Shown here in pieces: positions 7,710 through 13,751 of a DNA stretch of 64,000 nucleotides. The DNA is from Vibrio quintilis (lineage in GTDB: Bacteria; Pseudomonadota; Gammaproteobacteria; Enterobacterales; Vibrionaceae). The position numbers and the translations under genes were made by a program. Location: the NCBI RefSeq assembly GCF_024529975.1, contig NZ_AP024898.1, forward strand, positions 806,001 to 870,000, read 5' to 3'. Each line of letters starts with the position of its first letter. The first letter of the stretch is position 1. The notes under the pieces are model-generated. The model worked only from the letters and a program-made list of their open reading frames with translations. It searched no databases and was not told where the DNA came from.

Positions 7710-8292
7710 ATGGGTGTTGTTCAGTGCTGCGGTGTTATCGCTGGCCGGTATTGGCTTTGTCATGTACCGGGCCAGTACCGGCAGCACAGCAACAACCGAA
7801 GGAGGAAATACAGTGAAATCAAATCAACCGCGCGGCGTTCGCAACAATAACCCGCTCAACATCCGGGACAACGGCACTGACTGGCAGGGCATGTGCACAA
7901 TCAACAATGACCCGTCATTCGTTGAATTTGAATCCGCTGAATACGGATTCAGGGCCGGAGCGCGAATTCTGCGCACGTACTACAGGAGCGGATACAAAAC
8001 CCTGTCACAAATGATTACCCGATGGGCCCCGGACAGCGAGAACGATACGGCGGCATATATCCAGAACGTGAGCAACTGGACCGGCATTGCACCCAATCAA
8101 ACGGTCGATGTCTACGACAAGAACACGTTATCAAATGTGTTGCTTGCCATGAGTCGGCAGGAGTGCGGCCAGTATTACGATATCGGCACGGCCAGAGACG
8201 GAGTAATGCTGGCTGAGTGTTACCACCAAATTTTATTTACAAAAAATAGCGCTGTCGGTCGCCGGGGCGATTGTTGCAGCGTACACAATTAA
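7702..8292 (+). CDS. membrane-anchored peptidoglycan-active virion protein, 196 aa
   Basis: An N-terminal TM helix (VLFSAAVLSLAGIGFVMY) is followed from about residue 45 by RGVRNNNPLNIRDNG, which marks a lysozyme-like family often annotated as phage structural protein P5. The conserved FVEFESAEYGFRAGARIL contains likely catalytic Glu residues. PM2 also carries a membrane-bound muralytic virion protein (P7). I chose the ATG at 7702 rather than 7651 because it overlaps the previous stop. The last 25 residues look out of character; the alternative frame there encodes a membrane helix (see 8213-8320). Confidence 0.72.
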   Translation: MNKWVLFSAAVLSLAGIGFVMYRASTGSTATTEGGNTVKSNQPRGVRNNNPLNIRDNGTDWQGMCTINNDPSFVEFESAEYGFRAGARILRTYYRSGYKTLSQMITRWAPDSENDTAAYIQNVSNWTGIAPNQTVDVYDKNTLSNVLLAMSRQECGQYYDIGTARDGVMLAECYHQILFTKNSAVGRRGDCCSVHN

Positions 8293-8320
8293 ATATCTGA
8301 AAAAGGGCGGTTTATTATGA
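8213..8320 (+). CDS. possible CTG-initiated membrane peptide, 35 aa
   Basis: In the +1 frame across the end of the 7702 gene, an open stretch ends at TGA 8318-8320 and encodes a clear membrane helix (IALSVAGAIVAAYTIKYLKK). No ATG, GTG or TTG is available, but a CTG at 8213 has GGAG at 8200-8203. Its stop overlaps the next ATG, as in the rest of the operon. Alternatively the 7702 protein acquires this tail by frameshift. Confidence 0.35.
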   Translation: MSVTTKFYLQKIALSVAGAIVAAYTIKYLKKGGLL

Positions 8321-8538
8321 GTGATTTTTTAAAAGACAAACTGAGTATTGATATCAGTCAGCCATCGACTCAAAAAGGGCTGGCACTGCTGGGCGCGGGT
8401 GCAGCGCTGGCAATGGGACACCCGGATTTACTGACAGCCAGTGTCACGGATTCAGGCGTACAGTATGGCGGGATTATCGGAACCACAGTCCCCGTTCTGC
8501 TTGGGTTATGGGAAACACTGCGCAATGAGTTTAAATAA
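8317..8538 (+). CDS. small membrane protein, possible holin, 73 aa
   Basis: Two weak hydrophobic stretches (KGLALLGAGAALAMG and GGIIGTTVPVLLGLWETL) and a charged C-terminus. The sequence resembles phage holin-like or virion membrane proteins by layout only. Its stop overlaps the next ATG at 8538. Lysis or virion membrane role is inferred. Confidence 0.5.
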   Translation: MSDFLKDKLSIDISQPSTQKGLALLGAGAALAMGHPDLLTASVTDSGVQYGGIIGTTVPVLLGLWETLRNEFK

Positions 8539-8696
8539 TGGCAGATTACCAGACGTTAATTGTTGCCGGAGTCAGTGCGCTATTCAGTGGTGTTGGGGTT
8601 GGCGTGACGCTCAGAACGGATATCAGCTGGATTAAGCGGATACTCGATCAACACAACACCCGGATCACCCAACTGGAGAAGGAGAGTCATGGCTAA
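8538..8696 (+). CDS. small membrane protein with coiled-coil tail, 52 aa
   Basis: An N-terminal membrane helix (TLIVAGVSALFSGVGVGV) is followed by a helical, charged tail (WIKRILDQHNTRITQLEKE). This is the usual layout of small phage Rz- or holin-accessory-like proteins. It overlaps neighbours at 8538 and 8689. Function not established. Confidence 0.55.
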   Translation: MADYQTLIVAGVSALFSGVGVGVTLRTDISWIKRILDQHNTRITQLEKESHG

Positions 8697-8841
8697 ATCA
8701 ATGACCGTTCGTCAGGCTGGCCGGAAAGGTGGCAACGCAACCAAACGGAAGTGGAAAACCAATAAACGTTTTGCTGAAGCCATGAGAAAAAAACTCAGTG
8801 CAGCAGGAAAGAAAAGTGCCAGAGTTCGGAAGAAAAAATGA
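8689..8841 (+). CDS. very basic 50-aa protein, probable DNA-binding
   Basis: About 40 percent Lys/Arg, with GRKGGNATKRKWKTNKRF and a terminal RVRKKK. No TM. Possibly a virion DNA-condensing protein or small regulator. It is the last gene of the long operon and GGAGA lies just upstream of its ATG. Confidence 0.6.
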   Translation: MAKSMTVRQAGRKGGNATKRKWKTNKRFAEAMRKKLSAAGKKSARVRKKK

Positions 8842-8850
8842 TAATGATTA

Positions 8851-8868
8851 AAGCCCCGGAAGGGGCTT
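8851..8868. terminator. hairpin between convergent genes
   Basis: AAGCCCC/GGGGCTT with a four-base loop, between the prophage operon and the minus-strand gene ending at 8867. T-rich flanks are weak, so termination may be modest. Confidence 0.55.
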
Positions 8869-9121
8869 ATGAATTACGTACTTTAGCATTATTGTTGTTC
8901 AGCTTTCTTTTAGCCTTTATACGTATTATTTCTAAGTCACTGATAAAAGCATTCACAAACTCATCAATTTCAGTCTCACTTGCTAATTTGTTGGAAAGTG
9001 GAACTTGTCCATCATGTGTAATAACAATAGTCACCTCTTCATTAATACGTGGATCACCTTTCTTCCATCTATCAAGTTTTCCAATAACGTCCAATATATC
9101 TAATGTCATTTTCTGGCTCAT
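8867..9121 (-). CDS. hypothetical protein, 84 aa
   Basis: Soluble protein rich in charged residues, ending in a basic Asn-rich tail. AGGTGA lies just upstream of the ATG, which supports expression. No recognisable motif. It may be accessory cargo at the prophage edge or an older chromosomal gene. Confidence 0.5.
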   Translation of the reverse strand: MSQKMTLDILDVIGKLDRWKKGDPRINEEVTIVITHDGQVPLSNKLASETEIDEFVNAFISDLEIIRIKAKRKLNNNNAKVRNS

Positions 9122-9319
9122 ATGTTCACCTAGAAATAAATTGCTATCAGAAAAGTGTTATAGCAGCTGCTGCAGAAAGATTTAGTGATAGCAAAATAGC
9201 CACAATTGTTCCTGGGAGCGCTTAGTTTCTGATAGCACTTGCTGAATTATGTTATATGAGTATAGTTGTCATCCAACTCAGTTAACAAAAACATATAGAA
9301 GTAAATAAAGGAAATAATA
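9122..9319. other. AT-rich intergenic region between divergent genes
   Basis: About 200 bases with promoter-like AT content. It contains TTATGTTATAT at 9247-9257, which resembles a single XerD-binding arm, but the matching XerC arm is absent. Confidence 0.3.
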
Positions 9320-10030
9320 ATGAAATTACAGTTAGGTGTTAGTGCATTGGTTTTATCGTCTGTTCTTACTGGCTGCGGCGGTGGTGATGGAGGAACGACA
9401 ACTTCAACATCTTCAGTATCTGGCTTTTCAAAACACAACGGAATTTATGTAAACACTGATGATTTAGCGGTCATGCTCATTGACAGCACCCGATCTGCTC
9501 ATAACCTGATTGTCGGAGACTTTGCCGGAAACAGTGTCTATTTTACAGATAGTGGCACGGTAGAAAACAACGATACTTATAAAAGTAAAGGTCTGACTTA
9601 TACAGATGAAAGCTCTTTTCTTTCCAGCTCTTCACTGGAGTTAACCGCAACATTTACAGATACAACCGCCACATTAAACGGGACTGTTAATAATAAGAAC
9701 GTCGTATATTCGTTTGATAAGAGCAGTGATTCGAAATCTTTAGATGAAATCACAGGAACATATACCGATTCAGATTCAGGGGCAGTATGGACAGTCGATT
9801 CGGGTTATCTGGCTATTAATGGCGACTGTTTAATCTCTGCCAAGCTGACCCGTAACGGATCATATTTCAATCTGACAGAAATTAACGCCAGTAACTGTAA
9901 CGATTCATCATTTGATGGACAATATGATGACGGCGTTCTGATGACAATTAAATATCAGGACCATGATTATCTGGCCGGAATCATGGGAAATGACGAAGCA
10001 ATCATGTGGGGCCGTGTCGCTATCAACTAA
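9320..10030 (+). CDS. secreted lipoprotein, 236 aa
   Basis: Lipoprotein signal peptide with lipobox LTGC (Cys near residue 20) followed by GGGDGG and a Thr/Ser-rich linker. The remainder is beta-rich with many Asp/Ser/Thr and short repeated-looking strands (ITGTYTDSDSGAVWTVDSGYL), suggesting a small beta-barrel or beta-sandwich exposed on the membrane. AAAGGAAATAATA precedes the ATG. No named family; likely accessory surface lipoprotein. Confidence 0.7.
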   Translation: MKLQLGVSALVLSSVLTGCGGGDGGTTTSTSSVSGFSKHNGIYVNTDDLAVMLIDSTRSAHNLIVGDFAGNSVYFTDSGTVENNDTYKSKGLTYTDESSFLSSSSLELTATFTDTTATLNGTVNNKNVVYSFDKSSDSKSLDEITGTYTDSDSGAVWTVDSGYLAINGDCLISAKLTRNGSYFNLTEINASNCNDSSFDGQYDDGVLMTIKYQDHDYLAGIMGNDEAIMWGRVAIN

Positions 10031-10041
10031 ATCACCAGAAC

Positions 10042-10069
10042 AAAACCCCGTAATCATAAGCGGGGTTTT
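10042..10069. terminator. bidirectional terminator
   Basis: AAAACCCCG/CGGGGTTTT hairpin followed by T-rich sequence. It serves the lipoprotein gene (+) and overlaps the last codon of the minus-strand gene ending at 10068. Confidence 0.8.
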
Positions 10070-10319
10070 ATTTTTCTGACAGCATTCTGAGCGAGTCCAA
10101 ACCGGACAGAACGGAGAAGGTCGCCGATTCATATTCTCGTATCTGTTGCCGGGCCATTAAAAGCTCTTTCTTTAATCTTTCTATTTCATTATGCATTTGG
10201 GGAACATCGTTCGCCGCCTTCAGAACCGCTTTAGTCCCGGCAGCTTCATCATAATATGCTTTAATATCTTCGATGATTTGATCTTGTTGTTCATTAGTGC
10301 GGATGGTGAGAGTACCCAT
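10068..10319 (-). CDS. putative ribbon-helix-helix regulator with coiled-coil tail, 83 aa
   Basis: Residues 1-40 (LTIRTNEQQDQIIEDIKAYY...TKAVLKAAND) fit a ribbon-helix-helix DNA-binding fold: one strand followed by two helices. Residues 42-70 form a charged coiled coil (EIERLKKELLMARQQI). Two identical palindromes TTTGCCAGCAAA at 10328 and 10371, directly upstream, are good candidates for its own operator. The assignment rests on pattern only. Confidence 0.55.
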   Translation of the reverse strand: MGTLTIRTNEQQDQIIEDIKAYYDEAAGTKAVLKAANDVPQMHNEIERLKKELLMARQQIREYESATFSVLSGLDSLRMLSEK

Positions 10320-10327
10320 AATCTTAA

Positions 10328-10382
10328 TTTGCCAGCAAAAAAGTGATAATTAATTTTATCCGGGAATATTTTTGCCAGCAAA
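10328..10382. promoter_or_regulatory. twin palindromic operator-like sites
   Basis: TTTGCCAGCAAA at 10328-10339 and again at 10371-10382. Each has TTTGC/GCAAA arms. The spacing of 43 bases is about four helical turns. They lie between two minus-strand regulatory genes. Confidence 0.6.
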
Positions 10383-10421
10383 TTGTTTATTCCGGAAAGC
10401 CGGCCAGGTTAACTTTTGCTA

Positions 10422-10805
10422 TCAGCGTCTGAAACGTTTTTTACTCCTCATCAGTAACGCATAGCTATCATTAGATTCAGTATTCTTTGGTATATTCAAT
10501 TCCAAAGCGGAGAACTCGCGGCCTGATGGTGTGATCAGATTTTCCCCCTTGATTTTAAATCCGCACCAAGGCGAGGTTGTAGGGAGAAAACCCCGGTGAC
10601 GAATTAGCAAAAGCCGGGCTTGAGCAACAGGCCAATGATTTGTCTTCTTGAAACGGTACAGAGAAGAAACTGAACATCCCAAATAATCAGCGGCTTCTTC
10701 CATAGAATCGAATTCATACAACAAAATATCAGTTAACTGACGGTTGAAAACACCACACCGATGCAATTCATCACGTAATTTGATTTGTTGTTTTAGTTTT
10801 TTCAT
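10422..10805 (-). CDS. HTH phage-type protein with DUF3653-like domain, 127 aa
   Basis: N-terminal helix-turn-helix (SMEEAADYLGCSVSSLYRFKKTNHWP, about residues 34-60) followed by a WCGFKIKGENLITPSG segment typical of DUF3653, a short domain common in Vibrio phage-associated proteins. A basic C-terminus ends KKRFRR. It sits between the lipoprotein strip and the dif array and probably belonged to another phage or satellite. It may be a transcriptional regulator. Confidence 0.6.
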   Translation of the reverse strand: MKKLKQQIKLRDELHRCGVFNRQLTDILLYEFDSMEEAADYLGCSVSSLYRFKKTNHWPVAQARLLLIRHRGFLPTTSPWCGFKIKGENLITPSGREFSALELNIPKNTESNDSYALLMRSKKRFRR

Positions 10806-10846
10806 GTGACATACCTCAAATAATCATCAAAAAAATAGAAATTGAT

Positions 10847-10892
10847 GATTTTGAGCGTTAGAGGGGAGTAATTTACTCTAAAGCTCAAAATC
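10847..10892. repeat. long hairpin upstream of the DUF3653-type gene
   Basis: A 17-base arm starting GATTTTGAGC (10847-10863) pairs, with one mismatch, to 10876-10892 across a 12-base loop. It may be an operator, or a structured element of single-stranded phage DNA near the dif site. Confidence 0.6.
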
Positions 10893-10979
10893 AGAGGTAG
10901 TATGAATGTAGATGTAGTGACACAAAGATAAATAATGTATCAGTTCTGAGATAACATCTTGAAAAGGCTCATTATATAT

Positions 10980-11007
10980 ATTTAACATAACGCATATAAT
11001 GCGCACT
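10980..11007 (-). other. dif site (XerC/XerD recombination site), left end of the satellite array
   Basis: Read on the minus strand, the 28 bp are the XerC arm AGTGCGCATTA, centre TATGCG and XerD arm TTATGTTAAAT. Both arms match Vibrio cholerae dif1 as I recall it. The centre has the canonical 6 bp. The satellite array starts at its XerC side. This could be the functional chromosome I dif restored by integration of copy 1. Confidence 0.85.
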
Positions 11008-11059
11008 TTTATGGAATGGCCTGTATGTGTTAAGGTGCACTTTTTATCAGAGGTTATTT

Positions 11060-11407
11060 ATGACGGCTGTTCATTTTAAAGGTGATTTCTGTGCTATCAA
11101 TGCATTTAAACCAGATGCCTGTACGCTTAATGGTGTCCGGAAAATCCACCGGATAATTAATCTGTTTCAGATTCTGGACGATTCTCTGATGGGACTGCCT
11201 GTCTTTCAGATTTTTAATACCAGAAAAAAGACCCACACCGAATATAATATTCCGGTCTGTGACTGGCATCTTCTGGCTCTGGCACTTAGCGGACTGAGTG
11301 ATTCTGTCCGGGCCCGGTTGAAAAATACAGCAGATAAACTGGCAGAAATTTCAGAAAACAAAGCTGATGAAGATTTTTGGAAATGTGTCTCTGATGCACT
11401 GGGATGA
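11060..11407 (+). CDS. satellite protein, 115 aa, unknown function (copy 1)
   Basis: First gene after the dif junction. The ATG at 11060 has AGAGG six bases upstream and is preferred over the in-frame 11027. Soluble with no recognised domain. Its first ten residues (MTAVHFKGDF) resemble the start of the 50-aa product at 24908 (MAVASLKGAF), and their upstream regions are also alike, so these are the first genes of related elements. Confidence 0.6.
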   Translation: MTAVHFKGDFCAINAFKPDACTLNGVRKIHRIINLFQILDDSLMGLPVFQIFNTRKKTHTEYNIPVCDWHLLALALSGLSDSVRARLKNTADKLAEISENKADEDFWKCVSDALG

Positions 11408-11422
11408 TGATTTTGCAAAACA

Positions 11423-11442
11423 ATCCCCGGAAATCCGGGGAT
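11423..11442 (-). terminator. terminator of the bacteriocin-immunity operon (copy 1)
   Basis: ATCCCCGG/CCGGGGAT hairpin; on the minus strand it is followed by TGTTTT. It lies between the 115-aa gene (+) and the immunity gene (-) and may work in both directions. The second copy is at 18051-18070. Confidence 0.7.
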
Positions 11443-11462
11443 CAGATACAGGCCGGTGTATA

Positions 11463-11717
11463 TTATTCTTTAAAACCCGGTAAACCTTGTGAGTTTCGCC
11501 ATGCTTTAACAATCTCAACAATCCTCTCTGGTGTGGCATCTGCCGGGTTATCCGGATAGTAAATTAAATCTGAGCCATCAGGATGTTCAGTTACAGAAAT
11601 AAAGTTTTCTAAAAGTTCATCCTGATAGGCATCTGAACCTTGGGCTTCAATGATTTCATTCAGTAAATGGCAGAAATCACTTTCTGAATATTCACTGATA
11701 GTTGCTTTTAAATCCAT
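11463..11717 (-). CDS. colicin E-type DNase immunity protein, Im2/Im7/Im8/Im9 family (copy 1)
   Basis: 84 residues, the family's normal length. The helix III motif HPDGSDLIYYP at residues 45-55 contains the Asp and paired Tyr that contact the DNase in Im9, and the N-terminus (LKATISEYSESDF) and the end (WRNSQGLPGFKE) also follow Im9. It binds and blocks the DNase encoded just upstream. Residues 24-38, the helix II specificity region, differ from the known E-group proteins, so a new specificity is likely (inference). The gene is four bases downstream of the toxin gene. Confidence 0.93.
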   Translation of the reverse strand: MDLKATISEYSESDFCHLLNEIIEAQGSDAYQDELLENFISVTEHPDGSDLIYYPDNPADATPERIVEIVKAWRNSQGLPGFKE

Positions 11718-11720
11718 GAC

Positions 11721-13076
11721 TTATCCTTTGTGTATATCTATATGATTTCTTGGAGTATTAACCTTGATGTTATCTACATCATAAACTTTACCGCCATGTT
11801 GGATTTCTTCAACATGATGAAGTTCAAATGAACGTCTCCCGCCAACGGTATCCCTAAATCTGGCACGAGGTGCTTTACCTTCCTTCATCCGGGTTATGTT
11901 TGCTGGGATAAACTGACTTGATAACTGGGCATCTTTAGATACCTCAATCCAAAACGCTTCCCTGAACCTGTCAAAGTTACTAAACCGGCGTCCCCGGAGC
12001 TTATCCGCGATCTGCGACGGAACCGGTGAGCCCAGTTCTTCACCGGCTTTAGCCAGCCAGATCCCGGTGATATCTTCTCCCTGCCCGGTCACAACACCCG
12101 GCTCATCTCTGGGACTTTCCTTAAAGACCACATACAAAGGTGGTAATCCGGTATCTGCCGGAAAAACCAGAATATAATCTTTCAGGTCCGCATCAGCAAC
12201 CGGGGTAATATACGTGTTATCAAATTCTTTGCCCTGATCGGCCTGCGGATGTATCCAGATATCATGTGACTCAAGCTCAGGAATTGGGTTGATCAGAATC
12301 GGTTTACCGCCAAAATCACCGCTGATTGGAACCCATTCAATGGTTAAACCTTCTTCCAGTGTAACCAAGAATTTATCACCGCTGGCTGTCACTGTACGTC
12401 TGGGGATTGCATCACCGTCAACGTGATAACCGTAAACATGCCCTGCATCATCAACCCGTAAGCGAATATTGGTTTCTATCATGTCACGCTGACGAATGTC
12501 ATCTTCACTGTAAAGCGTGCCGTCACCCATTTTAGCGGGTACGAACGCGGCCAGTATTCCGGCCCGGCCAATGACTTTCATTGCCATATCCGGCAGTGTT
12601 GCCAGTGCTTCCCCTGTAATATGGGATAACATCAGCTCTTCACTGCCCTGAGCGACCGCTGCCGCATAAGCGCCATACTGACCAATCGCCGCCAGTGATT
12701 CACACAGAACGCCGGTTTCACAGCTACCTGCCGGAACCTGTGCTGATTTAGCAAAAATTTGCGCAAGCGTCCGGGGTTTTTCCGGTGCTTTGGCTACCGC
12801 CTTTTTACCGGCTTTTTTTTCAGCTTTGCGGGCCTGAAGCATTGCCATTGTTTTTTCAGCTTCAAGCCAGTTCTGTTTTCTCTGCTTTTCTAACCGCTCT
12901 TTCACCGTTGGCTTGCGGGGTTCAGGTTTTGACGGTGGTGGTGACTGACTGCCCCCTGAAGCAAACGACCCAAAGCCTTGTCTTCTGCCAAATCCCGGTG
13001 GTGTGCCAATATCCGGGTGTGTCAACAGTGGTGTATCAACTAACCACTTTCTTTCCTCATCATCATAAATAGACAT
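11721..13076 (-). CDS. S-type pyocin/colicin E-like HNH DNase bacteriocin (copy 1)
   Basis: 451 residues. Residues 1-50 are Gly/Pro-rich and 50-110 are Lys/Glu/Ala-rich and helical. About 130-320 is a Pyocin_S-type domain (ILINPIPELE... DYILVFP... PPLYVVFKESP). About 325-451 is the DNase domain. It carries IPSQIADKLRGRRFSNFDRFREAFW and an HNH motif with H420, H421, N436, H445 and H449, the same spacing as H102/H103/N118/H127/H131 of colicin E9. It would enter target cells and cut DNA, while the adjacent immunity protein protects the producer. It is shorter than typical S-pyocins and lacks an obvious receptor-binding domain. Confidence 0.92.
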   Translation of the reverse strand: MSIYDDEERKWLVDTPLLTHPDIGTPPGFGRRQGFGSFASGGSQSPPPSKPEPRKPTVKERLEKQRKQNWLEAEKTMAMLQARKAEKKAGKKAVAKAPEKPRTLAQIFAKSAQVPAGSCETGVLCESLAAIGQYGAYAAAVAQGSEELMLSHITGEALATLPDMAMKVIGRAGILAAFVPAKMGDGTLYSEDDIRQRDMIETNIRLRVDDAGHVYGYHVDGDAIPRRTVTASGDKFLVTLEEGLTIEWVPISGDFGGKPILINPIPELESHDIWIHPQADQGKEFDNTYITPVADADLKDYILVFPADTGLPPLYVVFKESPRDEPGVVTGQGEDITGIWLAKAGEELGSPVPSQIADKLRGRRFSNFDRFREAFWIEVSKDAQLSSQFIPANITRMKEGKAPRARFRDTVGGRRSFELHHVEEIQHGGKVYDVDNIKVNTPRNHIDIHKG

Positions 13077-13136
13077 AAACTGCTGTTAACCTTCTGACAT
13101 ATTTTTATGGTTGTTATTGAATAAAACAGGGCGCGT

Positions 13137-13182
13137 ATTATATGCATTAGAGGTGATATCAGGCAAACAGGAAATTGCCTGA
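13137..13182 (-). promoter_or_regulatory. bacteriocin promoter with palindromic operator (copy 1)
   Basis: On the minus strand, TTGCCT (-35, 13161-13166) and TATAAT (-10, 13137-13142) are spaced 18 bases. A perfect inverted repeat TCAGGCAA/TTGCCTGA (13159-13166 and 13175-13182) covers the -35 box. No LexA-type CTG-N10-CAG site was seen, so control seems to be by a different repressor. Copy 2: 19765-19810. Confidence 0.6.
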
Positions 13183-13185
13183 CCA

Positions 13186-13467
13186 TTGACTCAACAAACC
13201 CCTACATTCTACACTACGCATGCACTGACACATTCAGTGCCGGGCGTAGGAACCCCGCAACGAACCACATGGCGTATAAAACGCCAGCACATCATGCTGG
13301 CTTTTTTATATGTAGCTTCGGCACATCTGTACTATGGTGAGCTGGACAGGGGCGCTTCGGCGCGCCGTTTCCATGTGGGCGGTTGTTCCTAACCCTGTTT
13401 CAGCTCACCACCCAAAGCGTAGGAACCTCTTGTGTGGTGAGATTTACTAAACACATGGAGGATATTT
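13186..13467 (+). other. candidate rolling-circle/single-strand origin region (copy 1)
   Basis: A 280-bp gap dense in structure: hairpin GCACTG/CAGTGC (13222-13240); GCGTAGGAACC at 13244-13254 and again at 13417-13427; a terminator-like hairpin (13283-13307); and a long stem pairing 13336-13351 with 13393-13409 (GGTGAGCTG with CAGCTCACC and ACAGGG with CCCTGT). The direct repeats bracketing a long hairpin resemble inovirus origins, where gpII-type Rep nicks. Origin function is inferred. The second copy is at 19814-20095. Confidence 0.5.
13283..13307 (+). terminator. terminator-like hairpin inside the origin region (copy 1)
   Basis: GCCAGCA/TGCTGGC with a five-base loop followed by six T. It could end a short plus-strand RNA made from this gap. 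The second copy is at 19911-19935. Confidence 0.65.
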
Positions 13468-13668
13468 ATGTTTGAAACAATTGAGTACGATGCTGAACTT
13501 GCTCAGAAGGCCCGCGAGCATTTACGCCGGTCTGAAGAAACTTTTCTTACCGAGTCACGGCTGGATAAGCAGGAAAAACAGGCTATGTACGAAGTGCTGT
13601 TGTATCTCAATAATCTGATCACAACGCATTACACCCGGTATCATGAAGTTGTTAATGCAGTAGATTAA
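13468..13668 (+). CDS. satellite protein, 66 aa, unknown function (copy 1)
   Basis: Highly charged, helical small protein (AELAQKAREHLRRSEETF..., KQEKQAMYEVLLYLNNLI) without a TM. GGAGG precedes the ATG at about 7 bases. It lies directly downstream of the origin-like hairpins. No family recognised; a replication or regulatory helper is possible. Confidence 0.6.
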   Translation: MFETIEYDAELAQKAREHLRRSEETFLTESRLDKQEKQAMYEVLLYLNNLITTHYTRYHEVVNAVD

Positions 13669-13719
13669 TCTCTGTCTGAACCGCTCTTCAGCGGCTCAAT
13701 CAGTCCGGACAACTAAAGT

Positions 13720-13749
13720 AAAGCCCCTTCATCTGAAGAGGCTTTTTTT
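13720..13749. terminator. terminator between convergent genes (copy 1)
   Basis: An AAGCC..CTTC/GAAG.GGCTT hairpin with seven T on the plus strand separates the 66-aa gene (+) and the XRE regulator gene (-). The second copy is at 20348-20377. Confidence 0.75.
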
Positions 13750-13751
13750 GC

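Larger units (their letters stand above)
1..8868 (+). mobile_element. PM2/autolykivirus-like tailless prophage (left end outside window)
   Basis: About 8.8 kb of tightly packed plus-strand genes, many overlapping by ATGA or by a few bases. They encode a packaging ATPase (2868), a PM2 P2-like capsid protein (3777), a peptidoglycan-active virion protein (7702) and about ten small proteins with one hydrophobic segment each. This gene mix is typical of membrane-containing double-jelly-roll viruses such as PM2 and the Vibrio autolykiviruses. No tail, terminase large subunit or integrase gene is present. The left boundary lies before base 1; the right boundary is taken as the hairpin at 8851-8868. 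A RepA-like gene and three DnaA boxes form a probable replication module. Family assignment is from recalled sequence patterns, not a search. Confidence 0.82.

Noticed and set aside
9247..9257. TTATGTTATAT resembling a XerD arm, possible dif remnant
   Set aside because: No XerC arm at the required 6- or 12-bp spacing; kept only as a weak note.
13186..13392. 68-codon plus-strand frame in the satellite origin region (and its copy at 19814)
   Set aside because: TTG start without ribosome binding site, and it spans hairpins and a terminator-like element.
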